DNA of 8,327 nt, taken from assembly GCA_937952235.1 (NCBI GenBank), contig CALFZM010000010.1, forward strand, positions 1 to 8,327, read 5' to 3'. The stretch comes from an uncultured Opitutia bacterium. GTDB taxonomy: Bacteria > Verrucomicrobiota > Verrucomicrobiia > Opitutales > Opitutaceae. The translations under genes and the position numbers were made by a program. Within the stretch, counting starts at the first letter, position 1; each line of letters starts with the position of its first letter. A model generated the notes under the pieces. The model had not been told where the DNA came from. It worked only from the letters and a program-made list of their open reading frames with translations, and did not search any database. Positions 1-5,994 of this stretch are shown piece by piece.

Positions 1-109
1 CCCAGGTGCCGGGAGCCGGCAGCCGCCGCCCGAGGGGCCCCAGCGTGGCGAGCGTGACGACCAGCCCCGTCGGCAGGAAGCGGGACCAGGCCGGTTGCCG
101 CAGGTGCAT
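1..109 (-). CDS. pgpA: Phosphatidylglycerophosphatase A, N-terminal fragment (cut by window edge)
   Basis: Only the first 36 codons are present, reading leftwards from an ATG at 109 to the window edge. The peptide contains LATLGPLGRRLPAPGTW, which fits the N-terminal signature of PgpA proteins (a short hydrophobic stretch with glycines, then a PGTxGS motif; the G after W is begun by the last base). PgpA removes the phosphate from phosphatidylglycerophosphate to give phosphatidylglycerol at the inner membrane. It starts 17 bases after the stop of pgsA on the same strand, so the two consecutive enzymes of phosphatidylglycerol synthesis are probably cotranscribed, which supports the assignment. 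No clear Shine-Dalgarno motif precedes the ATG. Seen: start, PGTW motif, spacing. Known: the family motif and reaction. Inferred: identity, because the catalytic core lies outside the window. Confidence 0.72.
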   Translation of the reverse strand, partial: MHLRQPAWSRFLPTGLVVTLATLGPLGRRLPAPGTW

Positions 110-126
110 CGTGCGCGCCGGGGGCT

Positions 127-720
127 TCAGCTGAACAGCACCCGGCCGTACCGCCGGAAATAGGAAATCCCCGAGGTGATCGTCAGCACCGCCGAGAGAA
201 CGAAGAGCAGGATGCCGATCACGCGCACGCCCGTCACGAGGTGGCGATCGTCGCCGATGAACAGCGAGTCCTGCGTCAGCATGCGGGCGCCGATCAGCCA
301 GCCGATGGCGTTCAGTTGCACGAACGTCTTCACCTTGCCGCCGGTGTCCGCCTCCACCACCTGGCCCTTCACGGCCACGGCCGCCCGCAGGCCGGAAACG
401 GCGAATTCGCGGCAGAGGATGCAAAGCAGCAGGACCATGGCGGTGATCCGGTGGCCCATGAAATTGCTGCCGTCGTTGACCAGCGCGATCATGAGGCCGA
501 TGACCATCACCTTGTCGATGACCGTGTCCATGAAGCGGCCGAAGGCCGACACCTCGCCGCGCTGGCGCGCGAGCTTGCCGTCGAGCCAGTCCGTCAGCGC
601 CGCGGCGATGTACAGCCAGAACGCGAACGTCGCGGCGTAGGGAAACTCCGCATACATCAGCCCGACCACGATGAACATCAGTGGCACGCGCGAGATCGTG
701 AGGAGGTTCGGCAGATTCAT
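127..720 (-). CDS. pgsA: CDP-diacylglycerol--glycerol-3-phosphate 3-phosphatidyltransferase
   Basis: A 197-residue integral membrane enzyme, the usual length for PgsA. It transfers the phosphatidyl group from CDP-diacylglycerol to glycerol-3-phosphate, the committed step of phosphatidylglycerol synthesis. The full CDP-alcohol phosphotransferase signature D-x2-D-G-x2-A-R-x8-G-x3-D-x3-D is present with D44, D47, G48, A51, R52, G61, D65 and D69; these acidic residues bind the divalent metals and CDP. Several hydrophobic helices flank it, for example around residues 12-42. The start was set at the ATG at 720 because MNLPNLLTISR is the classic PgsA N-terminus; the same frame stays open upstream to 837, but that stretch is arginine-rich, lacks family features and is intergenic to the divergent coaD. 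No strong ribosome binding site is visible. It lies upstream of the probable pgpA. It could be confused only with another CDP-alcohol transferase such as PssA, but the start motif and the neighbour favour PgsA. Confidence 0.93.
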   Translation of the reverse strand: MNLPNLLTISRVPLMFIVVGLMYAEFPYAATFAFWLYIAAALTDWLDGKLARQRGEVSAFGRFMDTVIDKVMVIGLMIALVNDGSNFMGHRITAMVLLLCILCREFAVSGLRAAVAVKGQVVEADTGGKVKTFVQLNAIGWLIGARMLTQDSLFIGDDRHLVTGVRVIGILLFVLSAVLTITSGISYFRRYGRVLFS

Positions 721-863
721 GCGTTCAGCCACGAGGAAGACAAGGCCTGCCCCGGCGAACGCAAGCGCGGAGCGGCCGGTCGCCGCGGCCCGGGGCCGGT
801 GCCGGCAGGCGGCCGGTTTTTGTCGCCACCCGTCCACATCTGCCCTTCGCTCGGGCGACGCTC

Positions 864-1352
864 ATGCGGCACTGCATCTATCCGGGGACCTTCGACCCCA
901 TCACCTACGGCCACCTCGACGTGCTGGGCCGGGCGGCGCGCCTGTTCGACAAGGTCACGGTCGCGGTGGCGGAAAGCGCCGGCAAGGCGCCGCTGTTCTC
1001 GTCCGAACAGCGGGTGGAGATGATCTCCCCCAACCTCGCGAAATGGCCGAACGTGACGGTCACGACGTTCCGCGGGCTGCTGGTCGAGTTCTGCGTGGCC
1101 CATCAGGCCGACGCCATCATCCGCGGCCTGCGCGCGCTCTCGGACTTCGAGTTCGAGTTCAACATGGCGCTGATGAACCGGCACCTCGACCCCCGCGTGG
1201 AGACCCTGTTCGTCATGCCCAACGAGCAGTTCAGCTACACCAGCTCCACCCTGGTGAAGCAGGTGGCGAAGTTCGGGGGCAACGTGACGCATTTCGTCCC
1301 GCCCAACGTCGCGCAGGCCCTGCGGAACGCTTTCGCTCCGATCCGCACCTGA
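864..1352 (+). CDS. coaD: Phosphopantetheine adenylyltransferase
   Basis: A 162-residue cytoplasmic nucleotidyltransferase that joins ATP and 4'-phosphopantetheine to make dephospho-CoA, the penultimate step of coenzyme A synthesis. Length matches the family (about 160). Motifs seen in order: YPGTFDPITYGH at residues 6-17, with T9 and H17 of the (H/T)xGH nucleotidyltransferase signature; IIRGLR at 85-90, giving the conserved arginines R87 and R90; the FEFEFNMALMNRHL block at 95-108; and SYTSSTLVK at 124-132, matching the usual SxxSSSLVKE motif of the ATP site. The ATG at 864 is chosen because the protein begins directly with the first beta strand, as in other CoaD proteins. No Shine-Dalgarno motif is obvious. 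It is transcribed divergently from pgsA (143 bases between start codons) and is followed by a 280-base hairpin-rich gap, so it is probably monocistronic. Confidence 0.95.
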   Translation: MRHCIYPGTFDPITYGHLDVLGRAARLFDKVTVAVAESAGKAPLFSSEQRVEMISPNLAKWPNVTVTTFRGLLVEFCVAHQADAIIRGLRALSDFEFEFNMALMNRHLDPRVETLFVMPNEQFSYTSSTLVKQVAKFGGNVTHFVPPNVAQALRNAFAPIRT

Positions 1353-1375
1353 ACGCCGTCGCCTCCGCGCCCATG

Positions 1376-1410
1376 CCGCGCGACCGGCACCTCGAGTACC
1401 GGCCGCGCGG
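1376..1410. repeat. Strong GC-rich hairpin just downstream of coaD
   Basis: Inverted repeat 24 bases after the coaD stop: CCGCGCG-A-CCGG at 1376-1387 pairs with CCGG-C-CGCGCGG at 1399-1410, eleven base pairs with one A/C mismatch and an 11-base loop that contains CTCGAG. There is no T tract on either side, so it is not a textbook intrinsic terminator, but its position suits 3'-end formation or mRNA protection for coaD. The function is inferred and only the pairing is seen. Confidence 0.5.
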
Positions 1411-1475
1411 CGGACGCCCTCCGGCTGGAAGCCGTTCGACATCCGTCAGGTGCGTGATCTCTAGCAAAAAGCGTT

Positions 1476-1504
1476 CCCGGCAAGGTAGCGCAACCGCAGC
1501 CGGG
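1476..1504. repeat. Two-tier hairpin in the leader of the kinase operon
   Basis: CCCGGC (1476-1481) pairs with GCCGGG (1499-1504); inside, GGT (1484-1486) pairs with ACC (1493-1495) around the loop AGCGCA, leaving an AA/GCA internal loop. An A5 run (1466-1470) lies just before it, so on the minus strand the hairpin would be followed by GAACGC and then T5, not a tight terminator. It sits immediately before another stable hairpin, so the two may form one structured leader. No known riboswitch class was recognised. Confidence 0.4.
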
Positions 1505-1508
1505 CCTC

Positions 1509-1542
1509 GATCCGGAGCCGCCGGTAATTGACGCTCCGGATT
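1509..1542. repeat. Nine-base-pair perfect hairpin in the intergenic leader
   Basis: ATCCGGAGC at 1510-1518 is the exact reverse complement of GCTCCGGAT at 1533-1541; a G-T wobble (1509/1542) extends it to ten pairs. The 14-base loop is CGCCGGTAATTGAC. No T run follows on either strand. It may be a transcription end for coaD, part of a structured 5' leader of the downstream kinase gene, or a protein binding site. The exact pairing is seen; the role is unknown. Confidence 0.45.
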
Positions 1543-1550
1543 CTCCGCGG

Positions 1551-1559
1551 CCCCCCCCC
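1551..1559. repeat. Homopolymer run of nine C
   Basis: Nine consecutive C lie 73 bases before the kinase start codon and are followed directly by GGG-TTCA-CCC (1560-1569), a small hairpin. Such runs are prone to slipped-strand length change and also to sequencing error. If it lies near the promoter of the kinase operon, length change could alter expression; that is inference. Confidence 0.6.
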
Positions 1560-1613
1560 GGGTTCACCCGCAGGGAATGCGGTAAAGTTCCCGGAGGGGC
1601 GGTCGAAGTAAAA

Positions 1614-1632
1614 CGTTGGTCCAGGACCAACG
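1614..1632. promoter_or_regulatory. Perfect 19-base palindrome abutting the kinase start codon
   Basis: The sequence cgttggtccaggaccaacg has nine-base arms that are exact reverse complements around a central A (1623), and its last base is directly followed by the ATG at 1633. The half site CGTTGGTCC is AT-richer than the surroundings and has the look of a dimeric regulator operator. The likely Shine-Dalgarno AGGA lies at the centre of the dyad, so either a bound protein or an RNA hairpin (eight pairs with a three-base CAG loop) would block translation start. Autoregulation by the NarL-type regulator of the same operon is a plausible but unproven reading. Confidence 0.6.
1623..1626 (+). promoter_or_regulatory. 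Ribosome binding site of the receiver/kinase gene
   Basis: AGGA lies six bases before the ATG at 1633. It is the clearest Shine-Dalgarno-like motif in the window and falls in the middle of the 19-base palindrome, which would hide it if the palindrome folded in the mRNA. It supports the ATG at 1633 as the start. Confidence 0.5.
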
Positions 1633-3216
1633 ATGATCCGTGTGCTTTACGCCGAGGACGACCGGCAGCTTGCCGAGATGGTGCAGTTTTATTTCGCCCG
1701 GGCGGCGGAGGACTGCCACCTCACCGCCGTGCATACCGGGCAGGAGTGCCTGGATGCCATGGCCCGCGAAGCCTGGGACGTCCTGCTGCTTGACCTCAAA
1801 CTGCCGGATTTCGACGGACTGCACCTGCTCGGCGAGCTGGCCGCCCGCCAGGATCCCACGCCGGTCATCATGGTCAGCGGCCAGGGCCAGCAGGATCTCG
1901 CCGTGCGGGCGCTCCGCGCCGGCGCCGTCGACTGCATCGACAAGAGTTCCCCGGATTTCCGCCGCATCATCGAGATTGTCCGGCGCGTGCACGCCAGCCG
2001 TCCGCTTCCGCCGCAGCGTACGTCCCGCGCCCCGTTCGACGCGCGCGCGCACCGGGTGGCGTTCGTCGACAGCGACGAGCTCGAGCGGGACGCGACGGCG
2101 ACGTTCTTCGCGACGCATGCCCCCCGCCTGCAACTCGACGCGGTAAACCTCGACGCCCTCGATGCGCTGGTGGCGGGAGCCCGCCCCGCCGACGCCGTGG
2201 TCCTGGGGCCTAATCTGAGGGCCGAGACCATGCTCGACGCCCTGCGGCGCCTGCATGCCGCCGGCGAGACGCGCCCGCTTCTCGTCGTCGCTTCCATGGA
2301 GCACGCCGAGACCACGATCGCGGCCTTCCGGCTCGGAGCCCACGACTACCTCCTTACCGGCCCGACCTGCCTGACCGACCTGGTTTTTTCGCTGCATCAC
2401 GCCTTGAAGCGCGCCGACACGGAACGCCTCAACGCCCACCTGAGCCGCGAGCTGGCGGAACTGAACACGACCCTCGCCGCACAGGTGGCGGAACGCACCC
2501 GCGCCCTCGAGCAGGAGATCGGGGTGCGGCGGCAGGCGGAGCAGCGGGCCGAGGAGAACGCCGCGTGGCTGCAATCGCTCTCGAGCCGCCTCCTGCGCGT
2601 CCAGGAGGACGAACGTCGCGCGCTCGCGCAGGAGCTGCACGACCAGATCGGGCAGCTCCTGACCGGGCTGCGCTTCCAGCTCGAGGCGGCCCGGGACGCG
2701 GCGGCCAGCCCTCCCCTCACGGAGGCGCTCACGACCACCGGCGAGCTGCTCCGCAGCGTCCGGGAGCTCACGCTGCAGCTCCGGCCCCGGATGCTGGACG
2801 ATCTCGGCCTGCGGCCGGCGCTCGAGTGGCAGGCAAGGCTCTTCCAGCATCAGACCGGCATCGAGGTGGAATTGGAGTCGAGCCTGCCGGAGGGGCGCTT
2901 CGCCCCGGAACTGGAGACGACGGTATTCCGGCTCGTCCAGGAGGCGCTCACCAATGTCGCCCGCCACTCGGGGGCCCGCCGGGCGGTGGTGACGGTGACG
3001 GCCGATGACGAGGCGCTGCAGGCGGAGGTCTCCGACCGCGGTCGTGGCTTCGACGCCGCCGCGGCGCTCGCGCGTCGCGACTCGCTGGGCCTGGCGGGAC
3101 TGGCCGAACGCGTGCGGCTGGCCGGCGGCACCCTCGAGATCGTCTCCACCCCCGGCCAGGGCACGCGCGTGCATGCCGGCTTCCCGCTCCGCGCGCCGGA
3201 GCCCCTCCCTTCATGA
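1633..3216 (+). CDS. Soluble hybrid histidine kinase: receiver, degenerate receiver, coiled coil, HisKA_3 and HATPase
   Basis: A 527-residue cytoplasmic signalling protein with no signal peptide or membrane helix. Residues 1-120 form an intact receiver: acidic pair E8-D9-D10, phosphoacceptor D54 in LLLDLKLP, S82 and K104. Residues 140-258 look like a second receiver (VAFVDSDELE, then RLGAHDYLL), but the phosphoacceptor position is G192 (VVLGPNL) and the lysine position is T242/G243, so it should not be phosphorylated. A charged coiled coil spans about 262-330. The kinase core follows: HisKA_3 dimerisation with H336 in ALAQELHDQIGQ, the LRPRMLDDLGL segment at 383-393, N-box N441 (EALTNVARHS), G1 box D468-x-G470-x-G472, G2 region SLGLAGLAER at 484-493 and GQGT at 508-511. 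This is the NarX/DesK class. It presumably phosphorylates the overlapping NarL-type regulator. The start is supported by AGGA and by the first receiver strand beginning at MIRVLY. The signal is unknown; input may come from another kinase through D54. Confidence 0.9.
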   Translation: MIRVLYAEDDRQLAEMVQFYFARAAEDCHLTAVHTGQECLDAMAREAWDVLLLDLKLPDFDGLHLLGELAARQDPTPVIMVSGQGQQDLAVRALRAGAVDCIDKSSPDFRRIIEIVRRVHASRPLPPQRTSRAPFDARAHRVAFVDSDELERDATATFFATHAPRLQLDAVNLDALDALVAGARPADAVVLGPNLRAETMLDALRRLHAAGETRPLLVVASMEHAETTIAAFRLGAHDYLLTGPTCLTDLVFSLHHALKRADTERLNAHLSRELAELNTTLAAQVAERTRALEQEIGVRRQAEQRAEENAAWLQSLSSRLLRVQEDERRALAQELHDQIGQLLTGLRFQLEAARDAAASPPLTEALTTTGELLRSVRELTLQLRPRMLDDLGLRPALEWQARLFQHQTGIEVELESSLPEGRFAPELETTVFRLVQEALTNVARHSGARRAVVTVTADDEALQAEVSDRGRGFDAAAALARRDSLGLAGLAERVRLAGGTLEIVSTPGQGTRVHAGFPLRAPEPLPS

Positions 3217-3854
3217 CCACCGCCATCATCGCCGACGATCACGAGATCGTGCGCCGCGGCCTGCGCGGCATCCTCGAGGGCGAGAGCACCTTCCAGGTGA
3301 TCGCCGAGGCTGCCGACGGGCTCAGCGCCGCCCAACTGGTCGAGAAGCACCGGCCGCAGGTGCTGATCCTCGACCTGAATCTCCCGCGCCTGCACGGCAT
3401 CGAGGTGCTGCGCCAGACGCGCACCGCCAGCCCGGGCACCCGCGTGATCGTGTTGTCGATGCATAATGACGAACCGTACGTGATCGAATCGCTGCGGGCC
3501 GGCGCGAGCGCCTACATCCTCAAGGGATCGGAGTCGCACGAGATCCTCCAGGCGCTGAAGGAAGTCATGCTCGGCCGACGCTTTCTGAGCGCCACGCTTT
3601 CCGAATGGGCCATCAATGCCCTCGTGACCAAGCCCGCCGACGAGGGGGATCCCCTGCAGTCGCTCACCCAGCGGGAACGCATGGTCGTGCAGCTCGCGGC
3701 CGAAGGAAACACCAACGGGGAGATCGCGGAGAAGCTCTTCATCAGCCCCCGCACCGCCGAGACCCACCGGACCAACCTTCTGCGCAAGCTCGGGCTGCAC
3801 ACCCAGACCGACCTCGTGCGCTTCGCGATCCGACGCGGCCTGATCCAGGCCTGA
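3213..3854 (+). CDS. NarL/FixJ-family response regulator (receiver plus LuxR-type HTH)
   Basis: A 213-residue DNA-binding response regulator of normal family length. The receiver (about 1-120) has D8-D9, phosphoacceptor D54 in LILDLNLP, S82 and K104 in AYILKGSESHEI. The C-terminal LuxR-type helix-turn-helix spans about 148-211: LTQRERMVVQLAAEG, then IAEKLFISPRTAETHRTNLLRKLGL, containing the usual recognition helix residues T181, E183 and H185. The ATG overlaps the stop of the kinase gene by four bases (ATGA), which implies translational coupling and a fixed ratio with that kinase, its probable phosphodonor. A GGAG at 3198-3201 lies 11 bases upstream. The target genes are unknown; the palindrome at 1614-1632 is one candidate site for autoregulation. 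Confidence 0.94.
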   Translation: MTTAIIADDHEIVRRGLRGILEGESTFQVIAEAADGLSAAQLVEKHRPQVLILDLNLPRLHGIEVLRQTRTASPGTRVIVLSMHNDEPYVIESLRAGASAYILKGSESHEILQALKEVMLGRRFLSATLSEWAINALVTKPADEGDPLQSLTQRERMVVQLAAEGNTNGEIAEKLFISPRTAETHRTNLLRKLGLHTQTDLVRFAIRRGLIQA

Positions 3855-3913
3855 CCGGCGAGTCCGCGAGATCGGGCTGGTCAAACGCGCGCGCCTTCCC
3901 GCCAATTCCCCTG

Positions 3914-4303
3914 ATGCCGACTGTCCTCGTGATCGACGACGATCCCATGGTGCGAAGCCTGCTCGCGCACGCGCTGAAGGGCGCCGGGTACGACGTCATC
4001 GACGCCGCCGACGGACATGAGGGACTCCAACTCGCCCGCAGCCGGATGCCGGATCTGGTGGTGACGGACCTCGTCATGCCGGTTCAGGAAGGGGTGGAAA
4101 CGATCCTCACCCTGCGAAAGGAACGGCCGCGCCTGCCGATCATCGCGATTTCCGGCGGCGCCTCGCATTCCCGGCTCTACCTCGACATCGCCGGCCGCAT
4201 CGGTGCGCGCCGGATTCTGCCCAAGCCCTTTACGCCGAAGGAACTGTTGGCGCTCGTCGAACAGGTGCTGGCGGAGAAGAACCCTCGAGACCCGTCGAGC
4301 TGA
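3914..4303 (+). CDS. Stand-alone CheY-like receiver domain protein
   Basis: A 129-residue single-domain response regulator with no output domain. Conserved residues seen: D8-D9-D10 in VLVIDDDPMVR, phosphoacceptor D52 in VVTDLVMP, S80 in IIAISGG, and K104-P105 in ILPKPFTPKELL. The fold is complete; a short polar tail (EKNPRDPSS) ends the protein. The frame is open further upstream, but the ATG at 3914 begins exactly at the first receiver strand and upstream residues repeat nothing of the family. There is no clear Shine-Dalgarno motif. It follows the NarL-type regulator after 59 bases on the same strand and probably belongs to the same operon, where it could act as a phosphate sink or shuttle for the kinase, or reach a target by protein contact. 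That role is inferred. Confidence 0.9.
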   Translation: MPTVLVIDDDPMVRSLLAHALKGAGYDVIDAADGHEGLQLARSRMPDLVVTDLVMPVQEGVETILTLRKERPRLPIIAISGGASHSRLYLDIAGRIGARRILPKPFTPKELLALVEQVLAEKNPRDPSS

Positions 4304-4342
4304 CGCGCCAGCGAACGCCACCAGGCCGCCGGCCCGACCGCT

Positions 4343-5113
4343 TCACCCCTTCGGGTTCTCCGCCGGAGCCGCGCGCGGTTCCGCGCGCGGGGCGTTCATC
4401 CCCTTGCGGATGAAATCCACCGCGGCGCCGTCGGCCCGCACCTTCACGACCTGCTGGTTGGAGGAGTCCTGGCCGATGTAATCCACCGTCGCGGACGCCA
4501 TGATCGGAAGGTATTTCCGCAGGTCCTTGCTCTCGTCCTCCGCGCTGGCGTGGATGCTCCACAGCTCGGCGGGAGGACGGCCTTCCGCGGCGGGCTTGTT
4601 CTCCCGCGCGGTGATCTTGAGGTACTTTTCGTAGATCGTGACGAGCCGGGGCGCGTTGTCGTATCCCACCAGCTCGTTGCGCGGCGCCTCATAGACGGCG
4701 ACGGTGCGATAGCTGGTGTTGCCGCGGGAATCGGTCACGGGAACCGTCTCGTAGCGAACGCCGCCGCCGACCTGGGCATACACCGGCACGCTGACCCGCT
4801 CCATCTTCGCGCGCGGAGCGTCCATGCCGTAATCGAGCTCGACGATCATGTCGGCCTTCTCCTCCGAGGGCGCCTCGTACAATCCCTTGCCGGAGAGCGC
4901 GGTCTTCACGAACTCCGCCGCCTCGCGGTACCGGAGGTTCTCCTCGCCGAGCTTGGGGTCCTTGCTCTTGAGCTTGAACGACTGCGCACCGGCCGGCGCC
5001 GGTTTGGTGATGGCGTCGACCTTGACCGCATAGGTGTCCGAAGTGGCGCAACCGGAGCCGAGGGACGCGAGCAGGACCAGGACGGGCAGGCTGAGCGGGA
5101 CGCTGGACTTCAT
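4343..5113 (-). CDS. Predicted lipoprotein, DUF4136-like
   Basis: A 256-residue protein with an N-terminal lipoprotein-type signal: basic start (MKSS), hydrophobic core at residues 5-18, then LGSGC with C22 as the probable lipidated cysteine; the box is imperfect because the residue at -3 is G. The mature part resembles DUF4136-type envelope lipoproteins: an early beta strand region (YAVKVDAITK), a helix with EAAEFVKTALSGKGLYEA, and a strand ADMIVELDYGM at about 87-97. A longer insertion rich in valine and tyrosine follows (VPVYAQVGGGVRYETVPV and beyond). The C-terminus is low-complexity with a repeated PRAxPRA pattern encoded by the palindrome at 4369-4390. It lies 60 bases downstream of the glycine-zipper lipoprotein gene on the same strand, so the two are probably cotranscribed, and it ends 39 bases from the convergent receiver gene. 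Function unknown; an envelope location is inferred from the signal. Confidence 0.78.
   Translation of the reverse strand: MKSSVPLSLPVLVLLASLGSGCATSDTYAVKVDAITKPAPAGAQSFKLKSKDPKLGEENLRYREAAEFVKTALSGKGLYEAPSEEKADMIVELDYGMDAPRAKMERVSVPVYAQVGGGVRYETVPVTDSRGNTSYRTVAVYEAPRNELVGYDNAPRLVTIYEKYLKITARENKPAAEGRPPAELWSIHASAEDESKDLRKYLPIMASATVDYIGQDSSNQQVVKVRADGAAVDFIRKGMNAPRAEPRAAPAENPKG
4369..4390. repeat. Tandem palindrome (CCGCGCGCGG, TT, CCGCGCGCGG) at a convergent gene junction
   Basis: The self-complementary ten-mer CCGCGCGCGG occurs twice, at 4369-4378 and 4381-4390, split by TT. The pair can form a long GC-only hairpin on either strand. It lies inside the last codons of the minus-strand lipoprotein, encoding the PRA-E-PRA repeat, and 65 bases beyond the stop of the plus-strand receiver gene. 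There is no T tract on either side. It may help stop transcription between the convergent genes; this is inferred. Confidence 0.55.
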
Positions 5114-5173
5114 ACCGTGGGGGTGGCGGAGAAGGGCCGCGGAACCGGCGGGGCGACCGGACGTCGGCGGGCC

Positions 5174-5812
5174 TTACTGGCTCGATTTCACCGTCGGCGC
5201 GGCCGTCTCCTCGGTCTTCTTCGGCGCATCCTCGCCCTTCAGGCGGGCCAGCTCCTCCTCGAGGCGGGCGATCTCCGCCTGGGTGCTGAGCGTCTTCTCC
5301 CGCGCTTCATCGAGCTCCTTCTTGCGCGCCAGGGCGCCGGCGCGTTCGTCCCGGAGCTTCTTGAGGCGATCGCTCTCGGCTTCGAGGCGCTTCTTGGCGT
5401 CGGCCAGCTCGAGATCGGAGATCCGGAAACCCTCCGCGATCGCGAGTTCCTCGTCCATGGAAGCCTTGATCTTCGCCTCCTCCGCCCGGCGTTTCGCGAG
5501 TTCCTGCTGGTAGGCGCGTTCCTGGGCGAGCCGGTCCTGCTCCCTCCGGTCCTTCGCATCCTGGACCATGCCGACGATGCCGCCAATCAGCGCACCCGCC
5601 GCCGCGCCGCCCACGAGGCCGGCGCCGGTTCCCATCGAGCTGTTGTTTCCCACCACCGCGCCACCGATGCCGCCGATGGCCGCGCCGGTGCCGGCGCCGC
5701 TGGCGGTCTTCGAGGGTGCGACGCCGGAAGAGCAACCGGTGAGGCCCATCACGGCCGCGGCGGTGCCGAGGCCGACGAACCGACGAAAAGCGGGAAAGCG
5801 CGATTTCTGCAT
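5174..5812 (-). CDS. Glycine-zipper, coiled-coil lipoprotein
   Basis: A 212-residue predicted lipoprotein. The signal peptide has a basic start (KSRFPAFRR), a hydrophobic core and a good lipobox LTGC with C27 as the acylated residue. Residues 38-83 are a glycine zipper: repeated G-x3-G spacings with AAIGGIGGAVVG and GLVGGAAAGALIGGIVG, as in outer-membrane glycine-zipper proteins, which can insert in or associate with membranes. From about 85 to 190 the chain is almost entirely charged and helical (DRREQDRLAQERAYQQ, then DAKKRLEAESDRLKKL) and should form a long coiled coil; the tail is rich in K, T and E. The ATG at 5812 is chosen; a TTG at 5821 in the same frame would add three residues, and neither has a clear ribosome binding site. 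It is followed by the DUF4136-like gene and is divergent from the ExbB-fusion gene. A structural or scaffold role in the envelope is inferred. Confidence 0.82.
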   Translation of the reverse strand: MQKSRFPAFRRFVGLGTAAAVMGLTGCSSGVAPSKTASGAGTGAAIGGIGGAVVGNNSSMGTGAGLVGGAAAGALIGGIVGMVQDAKDRREQDRLAQERAYQQELAKRRAEEAKIKASMDEELAIAEGFRISDLELADAKKRLEAESDRLKKLRDERAGALARKKELDEAREKTLSTQAEIARLEEELARLKGEDAPKKTEETAAPTVKSSQ

Positions 5813-5821
5813 GGGTATCAA

Positions 5822-5994
5822 GGGGGAAAGACCACCGGATTAGACTCGCTCTAACTAAAGGGAGTTCGTTTTTAATTCAACCGCGAGATAGTATTTCCCC
5901 ACCACGGACGAATGCGCGCCTGGTTTGAAATTTCGGTACAACGACACATAGAGAAGGTGCGTCACCCCTCCGCCCGCAGCCCACATTTATTCTC
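5822..5994. promoter_or_regulatory. Divergent, AT-richer intergenic region with candidate promoters
   Basis: This 173-base gap separates the minus-strand lipoprotein pair from the plus-strand channel-fusion gene and is visibly richer in A and T than the rest of the window, so promoters for both directions are expected here. On the plus strand TTGAAA (5925-5930) is followed after 16 bases by CATAGA (5947-5952), 42 bases before the ATG. On the minus strand TTGAAT (reverse complement of 5875-5880) is the best -35-like element, but the -10 at the right distance is poor. Both are weak matches to a sigma-70 consensus. No operator-like repeat was found. Confidence 0.3.

Noticed and set aside
797..821. 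GC-rich stem followed by TTTTT upstream of coaD, like an intrinsic terminator on the plus strand
   Set aside because: The best stem (GGCCG with CGGCC) is only five pairs, it lies between divergent genes where no plus-strand transcript is expected to end, and it is 42 bases before the coaD start. An attenuator is possible but unsupported.
721..837. N-terminal extension of pgsA to an upstream start at 837
   Set aside because: The extra 39 residues are arginine- and alanine-rich and unlike the family, while the ATG at 720 gives the typical PgsA N-terminus.
1373..1531. Small basic open frame of 52 codons in the coaD-kinase gap
   Set aside because: No ribosome binding site, arginine-rich high-GC composition, and it coincides with the hairpins. 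No support as a gene.
1471..1545. Cyclic-di-GMP (GEMM-type) riboswitch considered for the paired hairpins
   Set aside because: The two-hairpin layout is suggestive, but the conserved core and the tetraloop-receptor pattern of that class could not be found.
1564..3174. Long open frame on the minus strand opposite the kinase gene
   Set aside because: Its translation is rich in R, G, A and H with no domain pattern, and the plus strand of the same region encodes a complete, motif-perfect kinase. It is a high-GC antisense artefact.
4550..5854. Plus-strand open frame of about 430 codons across both lipoprotein genes
   Set aside because: It spans two minus-strand genes with good signal peptides and lipoboxes; its own translation has no recognisable features.
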